Origin: Propionivibrio soli
GTDB taxonomy: Bacteria > Pseudomonadota > Gammaproteobacteria > Burkholderiales > Rhodocyclaceae
Direction: 5' to 3'
Length of the DNA stretch: 64,000 bases
NCBI RefSeq assembly: GCF_025770765.1
Contig: NZ_JANZKY010000016.1
Coordinates: 1-64,000, forward strand
Position 1 is the stretch's first letter; each line of letters starts with the position of its first letter. A program made the translations under genes and the position numbers. Below, piece after piece: positions 44,623 through 52,531 of the stretch. Below the pieces are notes generated by a model. It was given only the letters and a program-made list of their open reading frames with translations. It was not told where the DNA came from and made no database searches.

Positions 44623-45516
44623 TCAAACCTCGAACCGGTAATCCTTGAGGAGATTGAAGAAAGCGTCGGCCGCTGGAGACAACGTGCTCTTTTTTCGTTT
44701 GGTCAGCACGACCTTCCGTTTTACGACGGGTCCAACAAGGGGAATGCGCCTGATGCCCTGGCGATCGCCTTCTTCGAGCGTAGACGCGGGCAGTATGGCG
44801 CAACCGACGCCGGCGGCCACCAGACTGATGGCCGTGGCGTGGTGCCGGACCTCGTACGCTCCGCTCAACCTGATACCTCTTTTTGCCAACTGATAGTCCA
44901 TGACGACTCTGGTCGCCATCATGTTGCTCACGACGATCAAGTCCGCACGACTCATGTCCGACCAGCTAACAGAGCTCTTGTTGCTGAACGGATGCGAGTC
45001 TCGGCAGAAGAACATGAGGCGATCGTCGAACAGCGGGATTTCGGCGAGCTCATCGTTGCGTTCGCCCATGATGCATATTCCAAGTTCAGCGAAATTGTTG
45101 AGCACCGCATTCCGGACCTCATAGGATGTCGCGTCAAGCAACCGGATTCGATTGCCCGGACAGATGTCGGCATACTGCCTGATGAACTCCGGCAGGATGT
45201 GCGCGCACATGCTGGGAACGCAGGCGAGCGTAAAGCTGCCATGCGATCGTTTGGACATGTCCTTGAGTCCCTCGATGGACCGCGTCACCTCTCCCACGAT
45301 AACCCTTGCCTGAGGCAGAAAGTCGCGACCGACGGCCGTTAGTTCGACATACCGAGTGGTCCGGTCGAACAGTTTCAGCCCGAGGTAAGCCTCAAGCTTC
45401 TGCAGTCGCCGCGTCAATGCCGTCTGTGTGACGTGCAGTTGCTCGGCGGCTTTGCCAAAGCCCCCCAGCTCGGCAATCGCAACAAACGCCTGAATCCCGT
45501 CGAAATCTACCTTCAC
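44623..45516 (-). CDS. LysR-family transcriptional regulator
   Basis: A 297-residue LysR regulator: N-terminal winged helix (FVAIAELGGFGKAAEQLHVTQTALTRRLQKLEAYLG in part, residues 10-45), linker helix, then a two-lobe effector domain (TLACVPSMCAHILPEFIRQY onwards). Start is a GTG. It diverges from the prpF-tctCBA genes 189 bases away, the classic LysR layout, so it probably activates them in response to a tricarboxylate or an isomerisation product. The intergenic dyad at 45576-45598 is a candidate site. Confidence 0.9.
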   Translation of the reverse strand: MKVDFDGIQAFVAIAELGGFGKAAEQLHVTQTALTRRLQKLEAYLGLKLFDRTTRYVELTAVGRDFLPQARVIVGEVTRSIEGLKDMSKRSHGSFTLACVPSMCAHILPEFIRQYADICPGNRIRLLDATSYEVRNAVLNNFAELGICIMGERNDELAEIPLFDDRLMFFCRDSHPFSNKSSVSWSDMSRADLIVVSNMMATRVVMDYQLAKRGIRLSGAYEVRHHATAISLVAAGVGCAILPASTLEEGDRQGIRRIPLVGPVVKRKVVLTKRKKSTLSPAADAFFNLLKDYRFEV

Positions 45517-45575
45517 TGCGTCTCCTTACGTCCGAAATCTGGTTGGTTCCACCGTGATTGATTCATGCACAAACA

Positions 45576-45598
45576 GCAATAATCAAACAATTTATTGC
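45576..45598. promoter_or_regulatory. Inverted repeat in the LysR/prpF divergent region
   Basis: GCAATAA (45576-45582) and TTATTGC (45592-45598) are perfect arms around 9 bases. A further pair TTGATT (45558-45563) and AATCAA (45581-45586) overlaps it. The position, 60 bases upstream of the LysR start and about 107 before prpF, fits a LysR recognition and activation site. Confidence 0.5.
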
Positions 45599-45705
45599 AT
45601 TTCTACCGCAAACCGAAAGTACTTACCATGGGTCGCAAAAAACCAGCCGTTCGCTGGCGATAAAAAGGCCCTGGCCGAAAAAACCAAACGCTTTCGGAGC
45701 AAGAC

Positions 45706-46866
45706 ATGCAGATGGAGTTCGTGAAGATTCCGGCCGTTTATATGCGGGGCGGGACAAGCAAGGGGGTTTACCTGATGGAGAAGGATCTACCCTCAGATCC
45801 TGCCGCGCGCGATCGCGTTATCCTCGATATCTACGGTAGTCCCGATGTTCGCCAAATCAATGGAATGGGCGGAGCTGACCCTCTTACCAGCAAAGTTGCC
45901 TTGTTGTCTCCCTCTCGTCGCCCCGGGGTGGATATCGACTATACGTTCGGTTATGTCGGCATCAAGGAAGCCGTCGTCGACTACGAGGGGAACTGCGGCA
46001 ATATCTCTTCGGGAGTCGGTGTCTATGCCATCCGCCAAGGGTTGGTGAAGGCCGTCGAACCGGTCACGAAGGTGGTCATCTTTAATACCAACACCAGCAA
46101 GATCATCGAAGCGCTCATACCAGTCCGGGACGGCGAAGTCACCTTCGAGGGCGACTATACGATCGCGGGCGTTCCTGGAAAGGGCGCAAGGATCGTAATG
46201 AATTTCCCGAACTCGGCTGGTTCGAAAACCGGCCGGCTGCTTCCAACCGGAAACGTGCAGGACACCATGGCGCTGAACGACGGACGCTCAATCCGGGTCA
46301 GTCTGGTGGATGCGGCAAACCCATCCGTGTTCGTCAGAGCCAGCGACATCGGCCTGACCGGCAAGGAGTTGCCGGAAGACTGCGAACGCAACCCGAGCAT
46401 TCTCTCCATCATGGAGGAAATCCGTGTAGCCGCCGGCGTCATGATGGGGCTGGCAAAGAACAAGGACAAGGTCGGTCCGGCTGTTCCGAAAGTTGCCTTC
46501 GTCGCCCCCGCGCAAGACTATGTTTCGAGCGAAGGTTCGCTGATCGGATCCGATGAAGTCGATCTCCTCGCCCGGACAAAGGCCATGGCTCAGATGCACA
46601 AGACGTATGCCGTGACCGGGGGAATCTGTATTGCCACCGCGGCTCGGATCGAAGGCACCGTTGTCAATGAAATCGCATCGGCGCGTGCCAAGGCCACAGG
46701 GGAAGTACGCGTTGGGCATCCATCCGGAGTACTCGAGGTTTTTGTCGGGATTGAACGATCTGAAAACGGGGGCTGGAACCTCTTGCAGGCTGGTGTCTGC
46801 CGCACCGCTCGCCCGATCATGGATGGAGAGGTCTATGTTTCGCGCAAGGCTTACCTGTCGCCGTAA
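45706..46866 (+). CDS. PrpF-family (aconitate/oxalomesaconate-type) isomerase
   Basis: A 386-residue member of the PrpF family, cofactor-free isomerases of the diaminopimelate-epimerase fold that shift double bonds in tricarboxylates (methylaconitate, aconitate, 4-oxalomesaconate). Seen: the opening IPAVYMRGGTSKGVY, GNCGNISSGVGVYAI with the first catalytic Cys region, and the C-terminal HPSGVLEV. The genetic context, with tricarboxylate import and citrate lyase but no methylcitrate genes, favours an aconitate isomerase or similar over PrpF proper; this is inference. An ATG 6 bases downstream (45712) is an alternative start. Confidence 0.8.
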   Translation: MQMEFVKIPAVYMRGGTSKGVYLMEKDLPSDPAARDRVILDIYGSPDVRQINGMGGADPLTSKVALLSPSRRPGVDIDYTFGYVGIKEAVVDYEGNCGNISSGVGVYAIRQGLVKAVEPVTKVVIFNTNTSKIIEALIPVRDGEVTFEGDYTIAGVPGKGARIVMNFPNSAGSKTGRLLPTGNVQDTMALNDGRSIRVSLVDAANPSVFVRASDIGLTGKELPEDCERNPSILSIMEEIRVAAGVMMGLAKNKDKVGPAVPKVAFVAPAQDYVSSEGSLIGSDEVDLLARTKAMAQMHKTYAVTGGICIATAARIEGTVVNEIASARAKATGEVRVGHPSGVLEVFVGIERSENGGWNLLQAGVCRTARPIMDGEVYVSRKAYLSP

Positions 46867-46950
46867 TCTGTTCCGAGGGAAGAGAGTCGGCGCATCTATA
46901 AGAATGGCGATTTCCAACAAATATTCGATTTTTACTCGGAGGAGTCAACA

Positions 46951-47931
46951 ATGAAAGTACGAGGCATCGCGATGGTGGCTGTAACGGCCATCCTGGCTGC
47001 ACTGAGCAGCGGGGCGGCCGCTCAGAACTACCCGAAACGCCCGGTCGAAATGGTCATTCCGTTTGGCGTGGGCGGCGCGAGCGACATCTTTGCCCGCCAG
47101 TACTCGCAGATCGCCGAGAAATACCTCGGCAAACCGCTGGTCGCCGTCAACAAGGGCGGCGCCGGTACCATCGAAGGCTTGCTGCACGCGTTCGGCGCAC
47201 CGGCCGACGGATACACCATTCTCGAAATCACGCCGTCGCTTCTGATCGTCGAGGCCCAAAACAAGAGTTCGGTCAAGTTCCGCAAGGAATTCGAGCCGAT
47301 CATGAAAGTGCAGTCCGATGTGGTGCTCTTCGGTGTGTCCGCGAAGAGCAGCTACAAGACGCTCGACGACCTTCTGGCCTTCGCCAAGGCCAACCCCAAG
47401 AAGCTGAAGATCGGCGGTCTGTCGCCCGGCGGGTTGGACGATTACATCGCCAACGGTTTTGCCCGGGCAGCTGGCATCCAATGGACCTATGTTCCCTACA
47501 AGTCCGGTTCCGAACTCAAAGCCGCCGTTCTCGGTGGCGAGTTGGATGTCTATCAGGACAAGCTGATTTCTTTCATGAGCCTGATGTCCGGCGGCGACGT
47601 GCGGCCGGTGGTGGTACTCAACGACAAGCGCCTTGACGTTCCGGCACTGAAGGATGTTCCAAGCTCAGTCGAGAAAAAGATCAACTTCACTCAAGGGTCG
47701 TGGCGCGGGTTCGTGGTCAAGAAGGGAACGCCGGAACCGGTCAAGAAGATCATCATCGAGGCATTCCAGAAGGCTTACGACGATCCGGCCTACAAGGAAA
47801 TGGAAAAGAAGGAAATGACCAACCTCGTTCCCGGCTACATGAAGGCAGACGATTTCCGCAAGTCGTGGGATGCAGAATTTGAAGGGTACTCAACAGTCTT
47901 CAAGGAACTTGGGCTGGTCAAACAGAAATAG
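46951..47931 (+). CDS. tctC: Tripartite tricarboxylate transporter substrate-binding protein
   Basis: A 326-residue periplasmic receptor of the Bug/TctC family, with a signal peptide (VAVTAILAALSSGAAA), then YPKRPVEMVIPFGVGGASDIFAR, the canonical start of the mature domain, and later GLSPGGLDDYIANGFARAAG and VPYKSGSELKAAVLGGELD. A GGAGGAG ribosome site precedes the ATG. It delivers a tricarboxylate (citrate, aconitate or related) to the TctAB membrane pair encoded next, so the operon is complete. Confidence 0.92.
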   Translation: MKVRGIAMVAVTAILAALSSGAAAQNYPKRPVEMVIPFGVGGASDIFARQYSQIAEKYLGKPLVAVNKGGAGTIEGLLHAFGAPADGYTILEITPSLLIVEAQNKSSVKFRKEFEPIMKVQSDVVLFGVSAKSSYKTLDDLLAFAKANPKKLKIGGLSPGGLDDYIANGFARAAGIQWTYVPYKSGSELKAAVLGGELDVYQDKLISFMSLMSGGDVRPVVVLNDKRLDVPALKDVPSSVEKKINFTQGSWRGFVVKKGTPEPVKKIIIEAFQKAYDDPAYKEMEKKEMTNLVPGYMKADDFRKSWDAEFEGYSTVFKELGLVKQK

Positions 47932-48022
47932 CACCAGGCTTCTGGCAACTAAGAACGACCAGGGGCCCCAGGTTTCGCCCCCAGTCGTGCAAATCAGATA
48001 GTTCAAGAGGGGGCGTCATTTC

Positions 48023-48508
48023 ATGGCAGCAGAAATCGTATTCAACATACTTATCGGGCTGGGCGTCCTGTTCTATCTGGCGCAAGCGATACAACTCCCG
48101 GCCACGGACAACCCGGCTGACGTGCTCGGTGCCGGGGGGTTCCCGATCATCATAGGCGTCATCGCTCTGATCGGCCTGGCGATGATCACCATTCACACCA
48201 TCAAGGAAAAACGCAAGGTCGACATTCCGATGCTGAACCTGCGCTCCGTCGACGGGCGCATGGTGTTCATCAACGTGTTGGTATTGGCCGCCTATGTCGG
48301 ACTGCTCGACGTCATCGGGTTCGTACTGGCCACCTTGATCTACCTTGTGGTTGCACCTCTTTCCATGGGATACCGCAAGCCCGCGGCACTCGCCGTCTTT
48401 TCAGGCGTCACCACCGCCGTCATGGTCGTCGTATTCGGGATCCTGTTCTATGTTCCCCTGCCGCGCGGCGCGGAGCTCTTCCGTGATTTGAGCTACCTGA
48501 TCTACTGA
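48023..48508 (+). CDS. tctB: Tripartite tricarboxylate transporter small membrane subunit
   Basis: A 161-residue membrane protein with four predicted helices: residues about 3-20, 38-58, 78-112 and 120-148. Typical TctB features are the DVLGAGGFPIIIGVIALIGL start of the second helix region and MGYRKPAALAVFSGVTTAV. It pairs with TctA, encoded 17 bases downstream. Sequence conservation in TctB is low, so the call leans on gene order. Confidence 0.85.
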   Translation: MAAEIVFNILIGLGVLFYLAQAIQLPATDNPADVLGAGGFPIIIGVIALIGLAMITIHTIKEKRKVDIPMLNLRSVDGRMVFINVLVLAAYVGLLDVIGFVLATLIYLVVAPLSMGYRKPAALAVFSGVTTAVMVVVFGILFYVPLPRGAELFRDLSYLIY

Positions 48509-48525
48509 CCGAAGGAAACCAGTCA

Positions 48526-50031
48526 ATGGATATCATCATTCAATCCCTGGTCGCCGTGTACAACCCGATGACCTTTCTGCTGGTTTGCGTCGGTATGCTT
48601 TTCGGCATGATATGCGGCGCACTTCCCGGCCTCAGCACGTCGATGGCGATCATTCTGCTTCTACCTTTCACCTATTCGATGGACCCGATCATGGCCATCA
48701 TCCTCATGGTGTCGTGCTACGTTGGCGGCTCCTGCGGCGGATCGATTTCGTCGATCCTGCTCAAGACCCCGGGCACTCCGGAGGCGGTTGCGACTACGTT
48801 CGATGGTTACCCGATGGCGCAGAAGGGCAAGGCCGGAGAGGCGTTGGGGCTGGCGGTCACCGCGTCGTCTTTCGGTACCATCTTCTCGGCCTTCGTCATG
48901 CTTTTGGCGTCCCCCATGCTGGCACAGGCCGCGCTGTCTTTTCAGAGCGCTGAGTACTTCGGCTTGGGCTTGATCGGTCTAAGCTGCATCACCAGCCTCG
49001 GCGCCAAGAACCAGACCAAGGCGGTCGTCTCCGTGATGATTGGCCTGATGATTGGCACCATCGGGATAGACAGCATCAACGGCGTCGAACGCTTTGCTTT
49101 CGAACAACCGTCGTTACTTAACGGAATCAACTATATATCGGTCATGATCGGAGCATTTGCGGTTGCGGAAGTCTACAAGAACATCGAGGAGTACCGTCAC
49201 GTCGATACGTCGCTACGCTCCGAGCATAAGGTCAAGATCAAGCTCCTGAAATTCTCCGAGATGGCCAAGATGTGGTCCAGCTTCATCCGAGGCTCGGTCA
49301 TCGGCACGATTATCGGCATCATTCCCGCGGCGGGCGGCTCGATCGCCAGCCTGATAGCCTACGGCTCGGAAGCCCAGAATGAGAATGCCAATCCGAAGTT
49401 CGGTGAAGGCAATCCGCGCGGAATCATCGCCCCGGAGTGTTCACACAATGCGGCCGTCGGCGGCTCGATGGTTCCCACGCTGACGCTCGGCATCCCGGGC
49501 AGCCCGGTTGCCGCGGTCATCATGGCCGCCTTCTTGATCATCGGACTGACACCTGGACCGATGTTGCTTCGGGAACAGCCGATCATGCTCAACGCCATCT
49601 TCCTGGCCTTGATCACGGCCGCGCTGTTGCTGTTCGTGGGCGGGCGATTCGTCACCAGCCAGTTCGGACACATCCTGAAGCTGCCCTATCCGCTGCTCGG
49701 TTCGCTGATCATCACGCTCGGCCTTGTCGGCGCCTACTCGCTCAAGAACAGCTTCTACGACGTCCTGATCATGTTCGTGTTTGGCCTCGTTGGCTATTTC
49801 TTTGACAAGTTCAAGTACTCCAACGCCGCGGTGATTCTTGGCCTGATCCTTGGCGAAATCATCGAAAATTCGTTGCGCAAGCAGATCATCATCGGCGATG
49901 GCAGCGGCATGGGTTTCGTAACCCGCCCGGTGTCCGTCCTGGTTCTCACGGTGGCCGTCCTGACTTTCCTGTGGCCGATGATGAGCAAGAAAATCAAGAA
50001 AAACAAGTTGGCCAGACAAGTCAGCCAGTAG
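48526..50031 (+). CDS. tctA: Tripartite tricarboxylate transporter large membrane subunit
   Basis: A 501-residue integral membrane protein with about 12 helices. TctA signatures are clear: GMICGALPGLSTSMAIILLLPFTYSM, VGGSCGGSISSILLKTPGTPEAVATTFDGYPMAQKGKAGEALG (each in part) and PAAGGSIASLIAYGSEA, plus PTLTLGIPGSPVAAVI in the second half. The duplicated glycine-rich loops line the transport path. It uses a cation gradient, not ATP. It ends the core tctCBA set; a binding protein gene follows after 312 bases. Confidence 0.93.
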   Translation: MDIIIQSLVAVYNPMTFLLVCVGMLFGMICGALPGLSTSMAIILLLPFTYSMDPIMAIILMVSCYVGGSCGGSISSILLKTPGTPEAVATTFDGYPMAQKGKAGEALGLAVTASSFGTIFSAFVMLLASPMLAQAALSFQSAEYFGLGLIGLSCITSLGAKNQTKAVVSVMIGLMIGTIGIDSINGVERFAFEQPSLLNGINYISVMIGAFAVAEVYKNIEEYRHVDTSLRSEHKVKIKLLKFSEMAKMWSSFIRGSVIGTIIGIIPAAGGSIASLIAYGSEAQNENANPKFGEGNPRGIIAPECSHNAAVGGSMVPTLTLGIPGSPVAAVIMAAFLIIGLTPGPMLLREQPIMLNAIFLALITAALLLFVGGRFVTSQFGHILKLPYPLLGSLIITLGLVGAYSLKNSFYDVLIMFVFGLVGYFFDKFKYSNAAVILGLILGEIIENSLRKQIIIGDGSGMGFVTRPVSVLVLTVAVLTFLWPMMSKKIKKNKLARQVSQ

Positions 50032-50343
50032 CTTCGAGAGTCGTCGAGGCGTAAGCGAACCACCATCCGCCACCATGAGTATCAAGCCAGCGACAGGATA
50101 CTTCCTGAAGAGGTTTGGTGCCCTTGGTGGCTTTTGGCGCGCTCTCATCCACGCAGCACCACTGGCATTCGCTACACAGCGGCGACATCGGACGCCAACT
50201 TAATCTCGGATTGCGCAAGCAGAAACAAGAGGGAAGAACCCGCCGTCGTCCAAGTTCTTCTGCACGACTATCCCGCCGATGTGCGCCACCGCCGTCTGGC
50301 GCAAACACTGCCGAAGATTATTCATAACGTAGGAGGAAGAACG
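50032..50343. other. Intergenic stretch between tctA and the ModA-like gene
   Basis: These 312 bases have no credible gene. An in-frame extension of the downstream gene back to 50134 reads as non-conserved leader. The length suggests that the ModA-like gene may have its own promoter; none was clear. Confidence 0.5.
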
Positions 50344-51132
50344 ATGTCATCGATCCGTGGGCTATTGGTTGCCTGCCTGTGTGCGTTGCCGTTCGTGGCT
50401 ACCAAAGGCGTGGCCGCCGAAGTGGTCGTCATGAGTTCGGGTGGCTTTTACTCGGCCATGGAAGAACTCGGGCCGGCCTTCGAGAAGGCGACGGGACACA
50501 AGATCGTGCTCATCTCCGGTTCGTCTATGGGCTCGTCGCCGACGGCAATCCCGGCTCGTATCCAGCGCGGCGAAGCAGCCGATCTGCTGATGATGGCCGG
50601 CACCGAACTTGACAAGCTGATCGAGCAAGGTTTCGCCATTCCAGGCAGCCGCGTCGATCTCGTGCATTCGAAGATCGGCATGGTGGTGAGAGCCGGGCAG
50701 CCGAAGCCCGACATCGGTACCAAGGAAGCTTTTGAGAAGGTGCTCCTCGATGCCAAATCGATCGGCTATTCCGCAAGTGCGAGCGGCGTCTACCTCTCGC
50801 AAGAGGTCTTCCCCAAGATCGGCGCGGAAGGCCGGATCATGAGCAAGGCCAAGGAGATCGTGAAAGATCGTGTCGCCACCTGGGTGGCACGCGGAGACCT
50901 CGAACTCGGATTCCAACAGGTGAGCGAACTGCTGCCGATCCCGGGAGTCGATTTCGTCGGCGCAATACCTGAGCCGTATCAGAAGGTGACGGTCTTTTCG
51001 GTCGGTGCGGCCAAGACGTCGAAGGAACCAACCGCGGCGCAGGAACTGGTCAGGTTCCTGATATCGCCGGTCGCCTATCCGATCATCGAAAAGCAGGGCC
51101 TCGAACCTGCGGCTCTCGCCACCAAGAAATAA
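50344..51132 (+). CDS. ModA-like periplasmic substrate-binding protein
   Basis: A 262-residue type II binding protein with a signal peptide (LLVACLCALPFVATKGVAA). It resembles molybdate-binding ModA: VVVMSSGGFYSAMEELGPAFEKATG, SGSSMGSSPTAIPARIQRGEAADLLMMAG and later SASASGVYLSQEVF. ModB/ModC are absent. Similar orphan proteins are found in carboxylate-utilisation loci, and a tricarboxylate or related oxyanion is possible; the ligand cannot be inferred from sequence. The start has GTAGGAGGAAG upstream. Confidence 0.8.
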   Translation: MSSIRGLLVACLCALPFVATKGVAAEVVVMSSGGFYSAMEELGPAFEKATGHKIVLISGSSMGSSPTAIPARIQRGEAADLLMMAGTELDKLIEQGFAIPGSRVDLVHSKIGMVVRAGQPKPDIGTKEAFEKVLLDAKSIGYSASASGVYLSQEVFPKIGAEGRIMSKAKEIVKDRVATWVARGDLELGFQQVSELLPIPGVDFVGAIPEPYQKVTVFSVGAAKTSKEPTAAQELVRFLISPVAYPIIEKQGLEPAALATKK

Positions 51133-51144
51133 AGCACAGCGAAA

Positions 51145-51174
51145 GCAGAGCGCCCGGTTCGCCGGGCGCTCTGC
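51145..51174. terminator. Hairpin between convergent ModA-like and citG genes
   Basis: GCAGAGCGCCCGG and CCGGGCGCTCTGC form a perfect 13-bp stem with a TTCG loop that ends exactly at the citG stop codon. No T-run, but the stem is very stable and could stop transcription from both sides. Confidence 0.75.
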
Positions 51175-52038
51175 TCACCCCGCAGCCAGAACGGCCTGAA
51201 CCGGGGTTTCCGCATCGACCGGTGCAATCTCCGCCCCGGCGGTTAGCCAGCCAAACGCGATACCCAGCATGTCGGCGACGCCGCCAATCGTCAGGTTCCG
51301 GCTTTTGTACTCGCGGTTGAGTTCTTCGAGATACGGAATGAATTCGCCACCGTCGGCGATGATCCGTTCGAGTTCGCCCCCATCCCGCCGTACGCGCATC
51401 AAACCCTCTGGTCCGCCGCGGTGCAGCGTGGTCGTATCGTCGACCGTTTGCATTAGCTGCGCCATCATGGCAAACGATGCCGTAGTCATGCATCCGCTCT
51501 GTGCGAGAGTCTGACGGAACACCGGCAGCGCAGTATCGAACAGCGACGGATAGCCCCCTGTCGCCTCGCGGATAATGCCACCCGCCTTGAACTGACGACG
51601 GGCCCTGGCACCGTTGGAGTCGGTGTCGACGGCCGAGTGGAAAAACACTTCCGAGATCGACGATAGAGAGACACGCACCGACGCCTCATCGCTTCCATCG
51701 GCATGATAAAACGCGATCAGCAGCATACCGCTGAGGAAGATGTACCCTTTGTGCGTATTCGTTCCAAGCTCTCTGTAAAGCCGCTGCTCGGCGCGGATGG
51801 CAATGGCCTGCTGACGCAAGAACGGCTCGCCGGCGATGAGTGAGGCAACCAGTTCTCCTAGGTAATCCTCGACGATGCCGATTGATCGCTCCATGATCGG
51901 AACCGAGAGATCCGGGTGCGAACCGTTGTCCATGAGGTCCACGAGACCGGGCTTCGGCGTTAGGTAGAGTTCCATGCTCGCCCCTCTTCCCAGGGCGATA
52001 GCCAAGCGCTCAAGCTCGGAATGGCGCGAGGAGTTCAT
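51175..52038 (-). CDS. citG: Triphosphoribosyl-dephospho-CoA synthase
   Basis: CitG makes the precursor of the citrate lyase prosthetic group from dephospho-CoA and ATP. The 287-residue protein has LYLTPKPGLVDLMDNGSHPDLS, ELGTNTHKGYIFLSG and SNGARARRQF with EATGGYPSLF, all typical of the family. ATG at 52038 is used; it overlaps citX by 29 bases and has only a weak GGAAAAG. An upstream ATG at 52068 is possible. It is the last gene of the cit operon. Confidence 0.9.
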   Translation of the reverse strand: MNSSRHSELERLAIALGRGASMELYLTPKPGLVDLMDNGSHPDLSVPIMERSIGIVEDYLGELVASLIAGEPFLRQQAIAIRAEQRLYRELGTNTHKGYIFLSGMLLIAFYHADGSDEASVRVSLSSISEVFFHSAVDTDSNGARARRQFKAGGIIREATGGYPSLFDTALPVFRQTLAQSGCMTTASFAMMAQLMQTVDDTTTLHRGGPEGLMRVRRDGGELERIIADGGEFIPYLEELNREYKSRNLTIGGVADMLGIAFGWLTAGAEIAPVDAETPVQAVLAAG

Positions 52039-52531
52039 GGACTTTTCCGATCGTTTGTTCAAAAGCATGGCGCTTGCTGCGGATGCAGTCGACAGCGCGC
52101 TCGTTGCATAGGAGGCAGGTACGACTAGGAAGGCCCAGCGCCGCACGGTCAACCTGCACTCCACCAACGGCGTAAACGTCGAGATCGACGAGACGCGCCG
52201 ATGGCCGTAGGGCCTCAAGCTCCACGCAGCGACGCTTGATCGACTCTGGCTCTCCGTCGATGCCGAGAATGGAATACGGTCCAAGCAAATCGCATGCGGC
52301 GATAAGTACGACACGTCGCGGGAAAACGGATGCAATCTCACCGAGCATCCACGAAAAAAGCGCCTCCGCACCGGGAGGCGTCTTTTCTTGTCCTGGAATG
52401 TTGAGCGACATGAACAGCGTCGCTCGATGCCCCGCGCTCAAGGCTTGAGCGAGGGCATCCTGGCGGCTGTCCCGCGCGTCCAGGTAATTACGGCTTGACC
52501 TGGCGGACGACGTCAATGATGGAGCCGTCAC
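52010..52531 (-). CDS. citX: Apo-citrate lyase phosphoribosyl-dephospho-CoA transferase
   Basis: CitX attaches the prosthetic group to the Ser of apo-CitD. The body fits the family: LDARDSRQDALAQAL (like the E. coli RDERQ region), FMSLNIPGQEKTP, DLLGPYSILG and PSRTCLLCNERAVDC. The start is uncertain because no ATG lies in the right place. GTG at 52531 gives 173 residues and the same N-terminal length as E. coli CitX; TTG at 52516 and CTG at 52483 are alternatives. It overlaps the citF end and the citG start. Confidence 0.85.
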   Translation of the reverse strand: MTAPSLTSSARSSRNYLDARDSRQDALAQALSAGHRATLFMSLNIPGQEKTPPGAEALFSWMLGEIASVFPRRVVLIAACDLLGPYSILGIDGEPESIKRRCVELEALRPSARLVDLDVYAVGGVQVDRAALGLPSRTCLLCNERAVDCIRSKRHAFEQTIGKVHELLAPFRA

